From assembly GCA_947259225.1 (NCBI GenBank), contig CAMYLK010000004.1:62001-126000 (forward strand): a stretch of 64,000 nt of DNA, written 5' to 3'. Shown piece by piece: positions 45,737-55,053 of the stretch. Position 1 is the first letter of the stretch, and each line of letters begins with the position of its first letter. The position numbers and the translations under genes were made by a program. Under the pieces are notes generated by a model. The model was not told the origin of the DNA. It ran no database searches and saw only the letters and a list, made by a program, of their open reading frames with translations. Origin of the DNA: an uncultured Desulfobulbaceae bacterium (lineage in GTDB: Bacteria > Desulfobacterota > Desulfobulbia > Desulfobulbales > Desulfobulbaceae).

Positions 45737-45776
45737 TTGACAAATGGCTCACTTGTCTAATAGTTAGACTGTCTAA
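45737..45776 (+). promoter_or_regulatory. promoter and MarR-type operator of the efflux operon
   Basis: A perfect -35 TTGACA (45737-45742) is followed by three alternating half-sites, GTCTAA (45755-45760), TTAGAC (45764-45769) and GTCTAA (45771-45776). These form two overlapping palindromes, one of them the exact TTAGAC-T-GTCTAA, where the -10 box should lie. Binding by the MarR product would block initiation, giving autorepression. Confidence 0.72.
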
Positions 45777-45807
45777 ATATTAACCAGCCTAACAGACGGA
45801 GGTTTTT

Positions 45808-46287
45808 TTGCCTGAAACAAATGTAACACAGCAGGCCAGATATATTTTCAAGATAGGTAAAATGCTTCGTCATCACGTGTTTTCAACCCTTGCCCGTGTT
45901 GAAGGTGAAAGCCGCGAATGCGAGCACGGTGACCTTTCGCTTGCCCAGTTAAACTTGCTTCTCGCTGTTCGCGGGAAAGGCGAAGTAACTCTGTCCGAAC
46001 TCGCAGAAATACTGGCAGTCTCTCCCCCTTCTGTTTCAGTCATGGTTGAGCGGCTGGTCGAGAAGGGTCTGCTGGTCAGGGAGCGGTCTACCAGTGATCG
46101 TCGTAAGGTTGTCATTCATGTCAGCCCGGATGCAGACCATCATATTGCAGAAATGGAAGAACAGATGATAGCAACGTTCGTGGAGCTTGTAGAAGAGGTC
46201 GGGCCGGAAACAGCCGGGAAATGGTTCGAGGTGCTGGAGCGTGTTGAGCAGGTATTAAAAAAACGTCAGTCTGAACAGGGGATGTGA
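45808..46287 (+). CDS. MarR-family transcriptional regulator
   Basis: A 159-residue winged-helix DNA-binding protein. Wing and recognition region: LSELAEILAVSPPSVSVMVERLVEKGLL and the basic STSDRRKVV (the D-R-R of MarR proteins). The start is TTG, five bases after a strong GGAGG (45798-45802). It opens the RND efflux operon and has a symmetrical operator directly upstream, so ligand-relieved repression of its own operon is the simple model. Inducer unknown. Confidence 0.92.
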   Translation: MPETNVTQQARYIFKIGKMLRHHVFSTLARVEGESRECEHGDLSLAQLNLLLAVRGKGEVTLSELAEILAVSPPSVSVMVERLVEKGLLVRERSTSDRRKVVIHVSPDADHHIAEMEEQMIATFVELVEEVGPETAGKWFEVLERVEQVLKKRQSEQGM

Positions 46288-46292
46288 AGCAA

Positions 46293-47483
46293 ATGAAGGC
46301 GTCAGAAAGGTCTGGAACAGTATGGGTTAGGCTCAGCTTGTGTATTGCCATACTGGCAGTCGGTATCGGGGGTTTTGTGGTATTTCAAAAGATGAAAACA
46401 CCGCCGGTTCAGACCACATCGGCAGAGCGGCCAATAGTCGTTGAAGCTACACGGGTCGAACATGTAAACATTCCGGTACGTGTTTCCGGTTTCGGGCAAG
46501 TAAGCGCACGCACGGTTGTCCCGCTGTCAGCTGAGGTAGCGGGAAAGGTTACATCTGTTCATCCCCGCCTGGATGAGGGGGAGATTATCCGTAATGGTGA
46601 ACTACTTGTTACCATCGATGAGCGGGATTACCGATTGGAGTATGAAACTGCCAAGTCGAGACTGAAAACCCTGCAGCGTGATCATGAACTTGCCTTGAAA
46701 GAATTTACACGCCTTCAGGCACTCTATGAGCAGAACAAGGTTGGGTCTCTCTCCTCGGTTGAAAAGGCAGAAAGTGCGATGAATTCAATCATCGACCGCA
46801 TCAGCCAGGTTGAGCAGTCCATGCTCCTGGCCTCACTGCGGCTTGAGCGTTCTGTGATCAGTGCACCCTTTACATCCCGGATTACCGAGGTGATGATTGA
46901 AGAAAATGAGTATGTCACTCCCGGGAAAAAGCTGGTGACCATAGTGGACGACTCCGATCTGGAAATCATCGTGTCGCTTGACAGCCGAGATGTCTTGAAT
47001 TGGCTTCAGCTTTCTTCAGAAGAAATCCAGGAAAATTCCAACTGGTTTAAAAGGCTGGAATCGGCAGAATGTAGGATCGTCTGGACCGAAGATGACAGGG
47101 TCAGGGCAAACGGCAAAGTGGACCGGGTGGTCCGTTTTGATCCCAAGACCCGCACAGTTCTTGTTGCTGTTCGGGTTGTCCCTGACCCGGAGACACTCTT
47201 TCCCATGGTCGACGGTATGTTTAGTAAAGTCGCAATTTCCGGCCGGACACTTGAATCCGTATTTGTCCTGCCCCGCCAGGCTGTATCCTTTGAGAATAAG
47301 GTCTACGTTTCGGTCAAAGATCGACTGCAGACTAGGCCTGTCAAGGTAGTCAGGCTTGAAAAGGGGCGGGCAATCATTTCCGATGGCCTTGTGCCTGGGG
47401 AAATTGTCGTGACCACCCGCCTTGAACAACCCCTGGAAAACACACTTCTTTCTGTGATAATGGTTGAGAATAAGGAGCAATGA
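46293..47483 (+). CDS. RND efflux membrane-fusion (periplasmic adaptor) protein
   Basis: A 396-residue HlyD/AcrA-family adaptor anchored by an N-terminal helix (about 12-33). The lipoyl halves flank an alpha hairpin: VAGKVTSVHPRLDEGEII and SAPFTSRITEVMIEENEYV, with the coiled hairpin (about 105-180) between. It bridges the RND pump and TolC. ATG 46293 is preferred; GTG 46284 overlaps the marR stop and is the longer option. Its stop overlaps the pump's start by four bases. Confidence 0.92.
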   Translation: MKASERSGTVWVRLSLCIAILAVGIGGFVVFQKMKTPPVQTTSAERPIVVEATRVEHVNIPVRVSGFGQVSARTVVPLSAEVAGKVTSVHPRLDEGEIIRNGELLVTIDERDYRLEYETAKSRLKTLQRDHELALKEFTRLQALYEQNKVGSLSSVEKAESAMNSIIDRISQVEQSMLLASLRLERSVISAPFTSRITEVMIEENEYVTPGKKLVTIVDDSDLEIIVSLDSRDVLNWLQLSSEEIQENSNWFKRLESAECRIVWTEDDRVRANGKVDRVVRFDPKTRTVLVAVRVVPDPETLFPMVDGMFSKVAISGRTLESVFVLPRQAVSFENKVYVSVKDRLQTRPVKVVRLEKGRAIISDGLVPGEIVVTTRLEQPLENTLLSVIMVENKEQ

Positions 47484-50400
47484 AAAAAGTTCTCGCATCC
47501 TTTGCTGCAAACACTGTTTTTGCCAATATTGTATTGCTCATGATCTTTATGGCAGGCGGTATGGCCCTGTCTTCAATGGTTCGTGAAAGCTTCCCCCAGT
47601 TTTCCATGGATATGATCACCATCAGTGTGCCTTATCCCGGTGCCGATCCCGAAGAGGTTGAAGAAGGGATATCCTTGAAAATTGAAGACGCCCTGGAAAC
47701 GATTGAAGGGATAGATCAGTTTACCACCACATCCTCGGAAAATGCTGGAACAGCTCTTGTCGAAGTCCAGGATGGGTATGATGTCAGCGAAGTGCTTGAT
47801 CAGGTCAAATCCAAGGTTGACGCCATCTCAACATTTCCACTAGATGCCGAGAAACCGGTTATTACGGAATTGTTGATGCGGGAATCTGTCATCCTGCTGG
47901 CTCTTTCCGGCGAGCTCAGTGAAAAGCAATTGAAATCATGGGCTGAGGATATCCGCGATGAAATAAAACTGCTCCCCGGTATTTCTCAGGTTGAAACGTT
48001 TGGCGTCCGTGATTTCGAGATCAGCGTGGAGGTCTCGGAAGAACGTCTTCGCCAGTATGGACTTTCATTCAGAGATGTGGCTGATGCCATACGAAATTCC
48101 AGCATTAACCTTCATGGCGGAATAATAAGGACAAGGGGAGAAGAGATACGGGTTAGAACGATCGGCAGAAAATATACCGGCGAAGAACTTGCCGAAATAG
48201 TCGTTCTGGCAGAACCTTCAGGTGAGCAGGTCAGGTTGGGCAGGCTTGCCGAGATCAGGGACGGCTTTACGGAAGATCCTGTAACGGCTCTCATTGATGA
48301 CAGACCTTCTGTTTTTGTCATGGTGTTTAAAACCACTGAAGAGGATTCCCTGCAGATTTCAAGGACAGTTAACGAGTTTGTCACAACAAAGAAACTTCAG
48401 CTTCCCCCTGGGGCAACCCTGACGGATTTTTATGACAATACGTCCATGCTTAAGGCGAGAATCAAACTCCTCAGCCGCAACGGACTGATAGGATTGAGTC
48501 TGGTCTTTTTTCTGCTCTGGCTTTTTCTTGATCTGCGGCTCAGTTTCTGGGCCGGACTTGGTATACCGATCTCACTGGCGGGTGCGCTGTTCATTCTCTG
48601 GGCAACGGGAGAGACCATCAACATGATCTCGCTGTTCGGTTTTATCATGGTGCTGGGTATCGTGGTGGACGACGCCATTGTTGTCGGTGAATCCATCTAT
48701 GTGCACCGACTGCGGGGTGAGCCGCCTCTGAAAGCGGCAATAGAGGGCGTCACCGAAGTGGGAATGCCTGTATTTGCCGCAGTTGTCACCTCCATTGTCG
48801 CCTTTATCCCGCTTGCCTTTGTGGGGGGGATAATGGGAAAATTCATCTCGATCCTCCCGGCTGTGGTCATTTCCTGTCTGCTTATTTCTCTCATTGAGTG
48901 CCTTTTTCTGCTGCCGGCCCACCTGAATCATCTTCCAGACTTGAAACGGCAGGTCAGGTACCGAAATCCATTTGGCCGGATGATGGTCAGGTTTCAGAGT
49001 ATTATGCAGGATGGACTGGAGCGTTTTGTGACCAAACGATACATGCCGTTTCTTGATTTGGTTTTAAACTGGCGTTATGTCTCTTTGGCCACGGCAATCG
49101 CCACCCTTCTCCTGACCTTCGGCCTGGTAAAAGGTGGGGTGGTAAAATTTCATGTTTTTCCGAAAATTGACGGTTTTGTGGTGACCTCCACCATCGAGTT
49201 TCCAGATGGTACCCCTCCTCATGTTACAGAAGAAGCCCTTAAAAAAATTGAAGAGGGATTTGTCCGTGTTGCCGACAGGACTCCCACGCTGACTGGAGAA
49301 CCACTCATCAAAAAGCGCCTTATCCTGGTCGGCCAGACGCTAAGCGAGCAGAACAGAAAGACCGGGCCGAATTACGGGAGTGTGCAGTTTATTCTTCTGG
49401 GTTCGGAAAATCGTGGCGTTCATTCAAATGAACTTCTGGTGGAGTGGGAAAAGGAAGTAGGGAACCTGCCAGGTGTCAAATCCATGACCTTTGAAGGGCT
49501 GTCTGCCGGTCCTGGTGGAGCGGAGATAGAGATATGGCTCCAGGGGAGTGATATGAAAAATATCCAGGCCGCTGCCAGGGAACTTGAGGAAAAGCTGCAT
49601 ACTTTTGAAGGGGTTATCCAGATTCATTCTGACTTCAGCCCGGGAAAAAATGAAATGCGCTTGAGCCTCAAACCGGAAGCAAGAAGCCTTGGCCTGACAG
49701 TTGAAGATCTTGCCCTGCAGGTCAATGCCGCATTTTTCGGGCAGGAGGCCTTCAGGGTCCAGAGAGGAAGTGACGATATCAGGATAAAGGTCCGTTACAC
49801 TGCGGATGAACGCAGCCATCTTACCAATTTTGAACAGATGCGCATCAGGACAAAGGACGGACGGGAAATCCCACTCTCTACGGTGGCAAGTATCGATTTT
49901 GGACCAGGGTTTTCAACAATTACCCGCACGGATGGACAGCGCAGGATTGCTGTCATTGCAGATGTTGACCCGAAACGGGCAAATGCCCAGGAGGTCTATG
50001 CCGAACTTGAAGAAACGTATTTTCCAGATCTCCAGGGCCGATATGGTGGCTTGCATATCGCTCTGCAGGGAGCCAAGAAAGACATGCGGGAATCGCTCGG
50101 TTCACTCAAGGTAACCTTTCCGCTTGCCATTTTCGGCATATACGTCATTATCGCGACCATTTTTCGCTCTTATGTGCAGCCGTTTGTCATCCTGTTCACC
50201 ATTCCTTTTGGAATTATCGGAGCGGTTCTGGGCCACCTGCTGCTCGGCTATGAATTGTCAATCATGAGTATGTTCGGTATGGTTGCCCTCACAGGTGTGG
50301 TCATTAACGATGCCATCGTGTTAATTGAGAGGATAAATGAAAACCTGGCCGAGGGGATGCAATTCCATGAGGCCATCAAGAAGGGAGGCGCACGACGCTT

Positions 50401-50695
50401 CCGGGCTATCCTGTTAACCTCCTTCAGTACGGTCGGTGGACTGGCCCCGCTTATCCTGGAGACGGACATGCAGGCAAAATTTCTCATTCCCATGGCCCTC
50501 TCCCTGGCAGCGGGTGTGACATTCGCCACTGTCCTGACACTGGTTTTGATCCCGAGCCTGCTGGTGATTGTCAACGACCTGCGCAGAACATACAAGCGGA
50601 TTCATACCGGGACCTGGTTGAGCCGGGAGGCTGCCGAACCTGCATCCGGAAGAAAGGTTGACAGAATGGAAATTGAACAATATCAACAAAGTTAA
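47480..50695 (+). CDS. RND efflux pump, AcrB/HAE1-like
   Basis: A 1071-residue inner-membrane proton antiporter, trimeric in the family. The proton-relay Asp pair is in GIVVDDAIVVGE (helix 4); GVVINDAIVLIERINE marks the second repeat. Porter subdomains occupy two large periplasmic loops (about 35-330 and 560-860), and 12 helices are expected. Length and order match hydrophobe/amphiphile exporters. Middle gene of marR-MFP-RND-TolC, so a full tripartite system is encoded. Substrate not evident. Confidence 0.95.
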   Translation: MKKVLASFAANTVFANIVLLMIFMAGGMALSSMVRESFPQFSMDMITISVPYPGADPEEVEEGISLKIEDALETIEGIDQFTTTSSENAGTALVEVQDGYDVSEVLDQVKSKVDAISTFPLDAEKPVITELLMRESVILLALSGELSEKQLKSWAEDIRDEIKLLPGISQVETFGVRDFEISVEVSEERLRQYGLSFRDVADAIRNSSINLHGGIIRTRGEEIRVRTIGRKYTGEELAEIVVLAEPSGEQVRLGRLAEIRDGFTEDPVTALIDDRPSVFVMVFKTTEEDSLQISRTVNEFVTTKKLQLPPGATLTDFYDNTSMLKARIKLLSRNGLIGLSLVFFLLWLFLDLRLSFWAGLGIPISLAGALFILWATGETINMISLFGFIMVLGIVVDDAIVVGESIYVHRLRGEPPLKAAIEGVTEVGMPVFAAVVTSIVAFIPLAFVGGIMGKFISILPAVVISCLLISLIECLFLLPAHLNHLPDLKRQVRYRNPFGRMMVRFQSIMQDGLERFVTKRYMPFLDLVLNWRYVSLATAIATLLLTFGLVKGGVVKFHVFPKIDGFVVTSTIEFPDGTPPHVTEEALKKIEEGFVRVADRTPTLTGEPLIKKRLILVGQTLSEQNRKTGPNYGSVQFILLGSENRGVHSNELLVEWEKEVGNLPGVKSMTFEGLSAGPGGAEIEIWLQGSDMKNIQAAARELEEKLHTFEGVIQIHSDFSPGKNEMRLSLKPEARSLGLTVEDLALQVNAAFFGQEAFRVQRGSDDIRIKVRYTADERSHLTNFEQMRIRTKDGREIPLSTVASIDFGPGFSTITRTDGQRRIAVIADVDPKRANAQEVYAELEETYFPDLQGRYGGLHIALQGAKKDMRESLGSLKVTFPLAIFGIYVIIATIFRSYVQPFVILFTIPFGIIGAVLGHLLLGYELSIMSMFGMVALTGVVINDAIVLIERINENLAEGMQFHEAIKKGGARRFRAILLTSFSTVGGLAPLILETDMQAKFLIPMALSLAAGVTFATVLTLVLIPSLLVIVNDLRRTYKRIHTGTWLSREAAEPASGRKVDRMEIEQYQQS

Positions 50696-50726
50696 TTCTC
50701 ATAATTTTAGAAAAGTGGAGGCCAAC

Positions 50727-52142
50727 GTGAAACGGTATGTAGGTATTTTTATTATCGCTTTCTGTTTCTTTTTTGCAGGAGCAGTGTCCGGAGAGGAGCA
50801 TGACCAGCCCCTTGCTCCAGACCTTTCAGGAATAGATGTTCTTGACCTGCAGACTGCCCAGGGATTGGCTCTTGCCTCAAACCCGACCATGACAGCTGCC
50901 ATGGAGAGGGTGGAGCAGGCAAGGGCAAGGGTGCGCCAGGCTGCGGCAGCCTGGTGGCCGAGTGTTGACCTGACCGGCAGCGGCGGACAAAATAGAATGT
51001 CTGATTCAACATTCGAACGCTCCCAGGCACTTTCGACTCTCTACGGTGAGTCTGTTGACCGCACCTCAGAGGACTATAGCGCGGGGTTGCAGGCATCCTG
51101 GGTCCTGTTTGACGGATTTTTTCGGTCCTTCCGTAACGAGCAGGCCAATTACGGTGCCCAATCTGCTGATGCCGCGCAAAGGGATGTCCAGAGGCTTCTT
51201 GTTTCAGCAGTGGCAGAAGCGTACCTGAATGCCCAGTTGGCTCAGACCAATGTGAAAATAGCACAGGCAGACATGGATTTTTATACGCAGCAGCTCAGGG
51301 ATGCCGATAACAGATATGAGGTAGGTGCTGGTCCATGGGGTGATGTTCTCAATATAAAAGTTCAGCTCAACTCGGCACGGACAAACCACATGCTGTCGAG
51401 CAGGGAATTCGAGGCGGCAGGTTACGGCCTGGCAGCTCTAGTGGGGGTTCCTGATGCGGTATTGCCCGATCATGTCCGTCTGGCTGACCTTGAAACGGGT
51501 GTTGATCTTGATGAACAAAGGGAAACCCCGGATGTGCTTATCACAGAAGCATTGGAACTGCGGCCGGACGTTATTGAGATGATAAACAAGGTTAAGGAGG
51601 CAGAGGCCGGTATAGGAATGGCCAAGGCTCCTTATTATCCTACACTTCAGCTTACCGGAGCTGTTAACGGTGCGAAGCAGGGAGATGTTAGTCTCACGGG
51701 GGAAGATTTTGGTAATACCGTATTACTGAATCTGAAGTGGAACCTGTTTTCAGGAGGGGCTGATAAGGCGCGGCGTTTTGAAGCAGAGCACGGACATCGT
51801 GAAGCCAGATATACCCTGGCCAATATGTATAATCAGGTAGCCGCAGAAGTGAGGCAGGACATTGCCTTGCTGGAGGCTGCCCGTGAACAGGTCAGACTGC
51901 AAAGGGAAAGTGTAAAGCTTGTAGAGGAGAATCGTGAACTGGCCAAAAATGAATATGAGGCCGGTGAGGCATCGCTTGTACGCCTCAACGAGGCGCAAAG
52001 AGATTTGACAACGACCTTCAGCCGCCTCGCCCAGTCACTCGTTGCTTTTCACCGAGCGCAGCAAAGGTTGCTGGCATCTACTGGCCGCAACGTTGATCAG
52101 TTCAAAACAGGAGAGGGAGAATTGGCGACAAGCGGTAATTAG
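50727..52142 (+). CDS. TolC-family outer-membrane efflux channel
   Basis: Outer-membrane exit duct of the tripartite pump. GTG 50727 follows GGAGG by five bases and begins a signal peptide (KRYVGIFIIAFCFFFAGAVSG); the longer frame from 50658 has neither. About 471 residues with two internally similar halves of long helices; AQGLALASNPTMTAAMERV and EAEAGIGMAKAPYYPTLQL are the repeat openings typical of TolC proteins. Its 3' end overlaps the convergent TlpA-like gene by four bases. Confidence 0.93.
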   Translation: MKRYVGIFIIAFCFFFAGAVSGEEHDQPLAPDLSGIDVLDLQTAQGLALASNPTMTAAMERVEQARARVRQAAAAWWPSVDLTGSGGQNRMSDSTFERSQALSTLYGESVDRTSEDYSAGLQASWVLFDGFFRSFRNEQANYGAQSADAAQRDVQRLLVSAVAEAYLNAQLAQTNVKIAQADMDFYTQQLRDADNRYEVGAGPWGDVLNIKVQLNSARTNHMLSSREFEAAGYGLAALVGVPDAVLPDHVRLADLETGVDLDEQRETPDVLITEALELRPDVIEMINKVKEAEAGIGMAKAPYYPTLQLTGAVNGAKQGDVSLTGEDFGNTVLLNLKWNLFSGGADKARRFEAEHGHREARYTLANMYNQVAAEVRQDIALLEAAREQVRLQRESVKLVEENRELAKNEYEAGEASLVRLNEAQRDLTTTFSRLAQSLVAFHRAQQRLLASTGRNVDQFKTGEGELATSGN

Positions 52143-52624
52143 CGCAACAGTTTTATTAATTCTTCTGCTTGAGGGACATAATACTGGCGGAAAACAATAG
52201 TTCCTCCAGTATCGGCAACAATGACGGTTGGTACTCCGAAAACTTTGTACTGCGTTGTAATTTTTGATTTTTCGTCAAAAATTACTGGATAAGGCATTTT
52301 GTTAGTCCTGGCAAAATGATCAGCCCTGAGTTCTGAGTCATTGTGCCCTATATTTATGGTGATAACCTCTATTTTTTCACTAATATCTTCCTGCTGCAAG
52401 TTGTTAAGAAGAGAGACCTCTCTCGTGCAGTTCGGTCACCACGAAGCCCAGAAAAAAAGCATCACAGGTTTTTTTCGTGATATCTTGCCCAGGTCTATCA
52501 TCTTTCCATTCATTGCCTGGGCCTTGAATGGAATTATTTTGTCGCCGGTTGAAGCGCTGAAACTTTGACCTGAAAAGGCGAACGATACAATCAGATAAAA
52601 AAGAATAAGGGATAATTTTTTCAT
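52139..52624 (-). CDS. TlpA/ResA-like thioredoxin, probable selenoprotein (in-frame UGA)
   Basis: Read through one in-frame TGA (52436-52438), this is a 161-residue exported thioredoxin-fold protein: signal peptide (MKKLSLILFYLIVSFAF), then PVMLFFWASW-U-PNCTREVSLL, with U at the position of the first Cys of the WCxxC redox motif and the second Cys kept. The rest continues in the same frame to the cis-Pro region VFGVPTVIV and the C-terminus. A SECIS-like hairpin begins about 12 bases after the UGA. CcdA, which feeds electrons to such proteins, is 27 bp upstream on the same strand. If UGA were a stop, only a 62-residue fragment lacking the active site would be made. Other option: a nonsense mutation, made unlikely by the precise position and hairpin. 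Confidence 0.85.
52409..52436 (-). promoter_or_regulatory. bacterial SECIS-like hairpin
   Basis: Starting about 12 bases after the UGA, GAGAG-AGGU-CUCUC forms a 5-bp stem. The apical AGGUCU begins at base 17 after the UGA; in E. coli fdhF, as I recall it, the same AGGUCU begins at base 18. This is the SelB-recognised arrangement. Confidence 0.75.
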
Positions 52625-52651
52625 TACGAGAGTACTCCAATACGTACATTT

Positions 52652-53350
52652 TCAAATGAGCATTTTTCCGGCCTGAACCAGAAAATACTGTGCCAGAACA
52701 ATTAATATCAGGGCAATGATTTTTTTGATTTTATCCGTCCAGGCTCCCGCCCTGGGCAGGGCTGCAAGTATTCCTGAGAAAGTCCCGACAAGGAGAAGTA
52801 TGGTGCCCATGCCAAAGGAAAAGGCAAAAAGCAGGGTGCCGCCCAGGACAAGGTTGCCTGTTGACCCAACATAGGCAAGCAGAGAGCCAAGTACCGGTGC
52901 GGTACATGGTCCGGCAATAAGGCCGGAAGACATACCGATGAGAAAAACTCCGGCAAAACCTTTCATCTTTGTTGACAAGTTGGGCCCCATAAAGGGAAAC
53001 TGGAAAACATCGAGCATACTCAGGCCAAAGAGAAGCAGAATATTGGCAATGAGTATAAAGGTGACAGGACTGGTACCAACTGTACCGAAAAAGCTGCCGG
53101 TGGCTGCAGCGAAAAGACCGAGTCCGGCATAGGTAACAGCCAGGCCCGTTACATAACACAGGGAGAGCAGAAACCCGCGGAATTTTGAACCACTGAGGTT
53201 GGAACTGCTGACAACACCGACTGTAATGGGAATCATGGGGTAGACACAGGGAGTGAGGCTGACCAGTACACCTCCCAAATATGACGCAAGGATTGAGAGG
53301 GATACAGATGATTGCAGGTATGTCTCTATCTGACTGAGAAAATTTTCCAT
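52652..53350 (-). CDS. ccdA: CcdA/DsbD-type thiol-disulfide transmembrane protein
   Basis: A 232-residue inner-membrane protein that carries electrons from cytoplasmic thioredoxin to periplasmic thiol proteins. Two redox Cys are visible: LTPCVYPMIP (helix 1) and AGPCTAPVLG (helix 4), the internal-repeat positions of CcdA; about six helices. It lacks the DsbD periplasmic domains. The following gene, 27 bp on, encodes the UGA-containing TlpA-like protein, its likely acceptor. Divergent from the iron-sulfur/rhodanese gene with only 44 bp between starts. Use in cytochrome c maturation is plausible given the multiheme cytochromes. Confidence 0.92.
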   Translation of the reverse strand: MENFLSQIETYLQSSVSLSILASYLGGVLVSLTPCVYPMIPITVGVVSSSNLSGSKFRGFLLSLCYVTGLAVTYAGLGLFAAATGSFFGTVGTSPVTFILIANILLLFGLSMLDVFQFPFMGPNLSTKMKGFAGVFLIGMSSGLIAGPCTAPVLGSLLAYVGSTGNLVLGGTLLFAFSFGMGTILLLVGTFSGILAALPRAGAWTDKIKKIIALILIVLAQYFLVQAGKMLI

Positions 53351-53394
53351 ATTGTATTTAGAGTTATCGTTAATGAGAGTTATTTTATTGTGTT

Positions 53395-55053
53395 ATGACA
53401 GGAAGTAAAGAGAAAAGAGCCAATGCGGCCACAATGGAATACACTTTGGGCACCCTTTACAGGGACGTTGCTGAAGGCTGCATTGAATGTGGTTTATGCC
53501 AGAAGGACTGCCTCTTTCTCAAGAAGTACGGTACTCCAAAAGAGATTGCCACGCTTGGTCGTCATTCAAAAGGCCTGCTCCGGGAAAGTTATGAGTGCAG
53601 CCTTTGCGGTCTATGCACAGCAGTCTGTCCAGAAGACATAGATCCGGCGGGCATGTTTTCTGTCATGCGTAACCAGGCATATGCTGAAGGGAAAGGTATT
53701 TTCAAGGAGCACAGTGCGCTTCTTTCCTATGAACGGTGGGGCATGTCGCCGCTCTTTACCTTTTATGGATTGCCGGAAGGATGTGACACGGTTTTCTTTC
53801 CCGGGTGTGCTCTTGCAGGCAGCAGGGCTCAGAGAGTTATGCAGACATATGAACACCTTCGTGGACGCATTCCGGACCTGGGTATGGTTCTTGATTGCTG
53901 TGCAAAACCTTCGCATGACCTTGGACGGACGGATTTTTTTTCCCGGTCTTTTGGCGAAATGCGAAAATTATTGCAGGACAGTGGAGTACAGAATGTACTG
54001 GTTGCCTGCCCGAGTTGCTACATGGTGTGGCAGGAATATGGCGAAGGAATGGGGGTTCGGACAATATATGAAGAATTTGCAGAGGGCGAATTGCCGGACC
54101 TCTCAGAGTATAAGAAAACAATCGCCGTGCATGACCCCTGTGCGGTGCGTGACCAGACCGGTATCCATAAAGCTGTCAGGGAACTCGTTGTCAGGATGGG
54201 TTTTGATATAAGGGAAATGAAACATCATGGCCGTAAAACAGTATGCTGCGGGGAGGGAGGGGCGGCCTGTTACATAGTTCCGGATTATGCAGAAAACTGG
54301 ACGGAAGTCCGGGCCCGGGAAGCTGAAGACAGCCAGATAATCACGTATTGTGCCGGGTGTACCAATTTTCTTGGTAAGCGGACCCGGGTAGATCATGTGA
54401 CAGATCTATTATTTGAACCTGATAGAACACTTGCCGGTAAAATCAGGGTGACGCGAACACCCACAACCTGGCTGAGACGTTTCCTGCTTAAAAGAAAATT
54501 AGCACAACACATGAAACCTTCATTGAAAGGCAGGAGGGACAGAGAAGTGCACATTTCCATTCAGGAGAGGACATCTGTTCGGAATGGAAAAGAACTCAGT
54601 GAAAGTGAAAAGATGGAACAGATCAACTTGTTATATGAGAAGCTCAGTAAATCATTTTCCGGCATTGAGGAAATATCGGCTGAGGAGGCTCTGGATCTCT
54701 TTCGAGCAGGAGAAGCTGTTTTCGTTGATGTACGTGATGATGATGAACGCAAGGTTTCCATACTGCCGAACGCGGCGAGTGAGACACAGTTCATTGCCGA
54801 TCCGGAAAAATACAGGAACAAGACGGTTATAGTCTATTGCACAATCGGTTACCGCAGCGGTAAGTTCGTTTTTAAAAACCAGATAGAGGCCGGAAAAATG
54901 AAAAATTTACGCGGCGGTATACTCAGCTGGGTTCATGCCGGTGGTGAACTTTATGATAACGCCGGCAATACATTGCGAATACATGTTTACGGCCCCAAAT
55001 GGGCCCTGCAGCCCAGGAATTATACAGCAGTATTTAAAAAAGATCAGAAGTAG
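53395..55053 (+). CDS. CCG-domain iron-sulfur protein fused to rhodanese
   Basis: A 552-residue soluble protein. N-terminal 2[4Fe-4S] ferredoxin (CIECGLCQKDC, CSLCGLCTAVCPE); then two CCG-type Cys-rich domains as in HdrB/GlpC (FFPGCALAG, VLDCCAKPSHD, ACPSCYMVW; and HDPCAVRD, VCCGEGGAACY, YCAGCTNFL); a basic linker (about 350-400); and a C-terminal rhodanese-like domain (about 425-520) with active-site Cys in VIVYCTIGYRSGK. The combination implies thiol or sulfur-compound redox chemistry, perhaps disulfide or persulfide reduction. Neighbouring ccdA and TlpA-like genes fit a thiol-redox locus. Exact substrate unknown; the fusion is uncommon to my knowledge. Confidence 0.85.
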   Translation: MTGSKEKRANAATMEYTLGTLYRDVAEGCIECGLCQKDCLFLKKYGTPKEIATLGRHSKGLLRESYECSLCGLCTAVCPEDIDPAGMFSVMRNQAYAEGKGIFKEHSALLSYERWGMSPLFTFYGLPEGCDTVFFPGCALAGSRAQRVMQTYEHLRGRIPDLGMVLDCCAKPSHDLGRTDFFSRSFGEMRKLLQDSGVQNVLVACPSCYMVWQEYGEGMGVRTIYEEFAEGELPDLSEYKKTIAVHDPCAVRDQTGIHKAVRELVVRMGFDIREMKHHGRKTVCCGEGGAACYIVPDYAENWTEVRAREAEDSQIITYCAGCTNFLGKRTRVDHVTDLLFEPDRTLAGKIRVTRTPTTWLRRFLLKRKLAQHMKPSLKGRRDREVHISIQERTSVRNGKELSESEKMEQINLLYEKLSKSFSGIEEISAEEALDLFRAGEAVFVDVRDDDERKVSILPNAASETQFIADPEKYRNKTVIVYCTIGYRSGKFVFKNQIEAGKMKNLRGGILSWVHAGGELYDNAGNTLRIHVYGPKWALQPRNYTAVFKKDQK

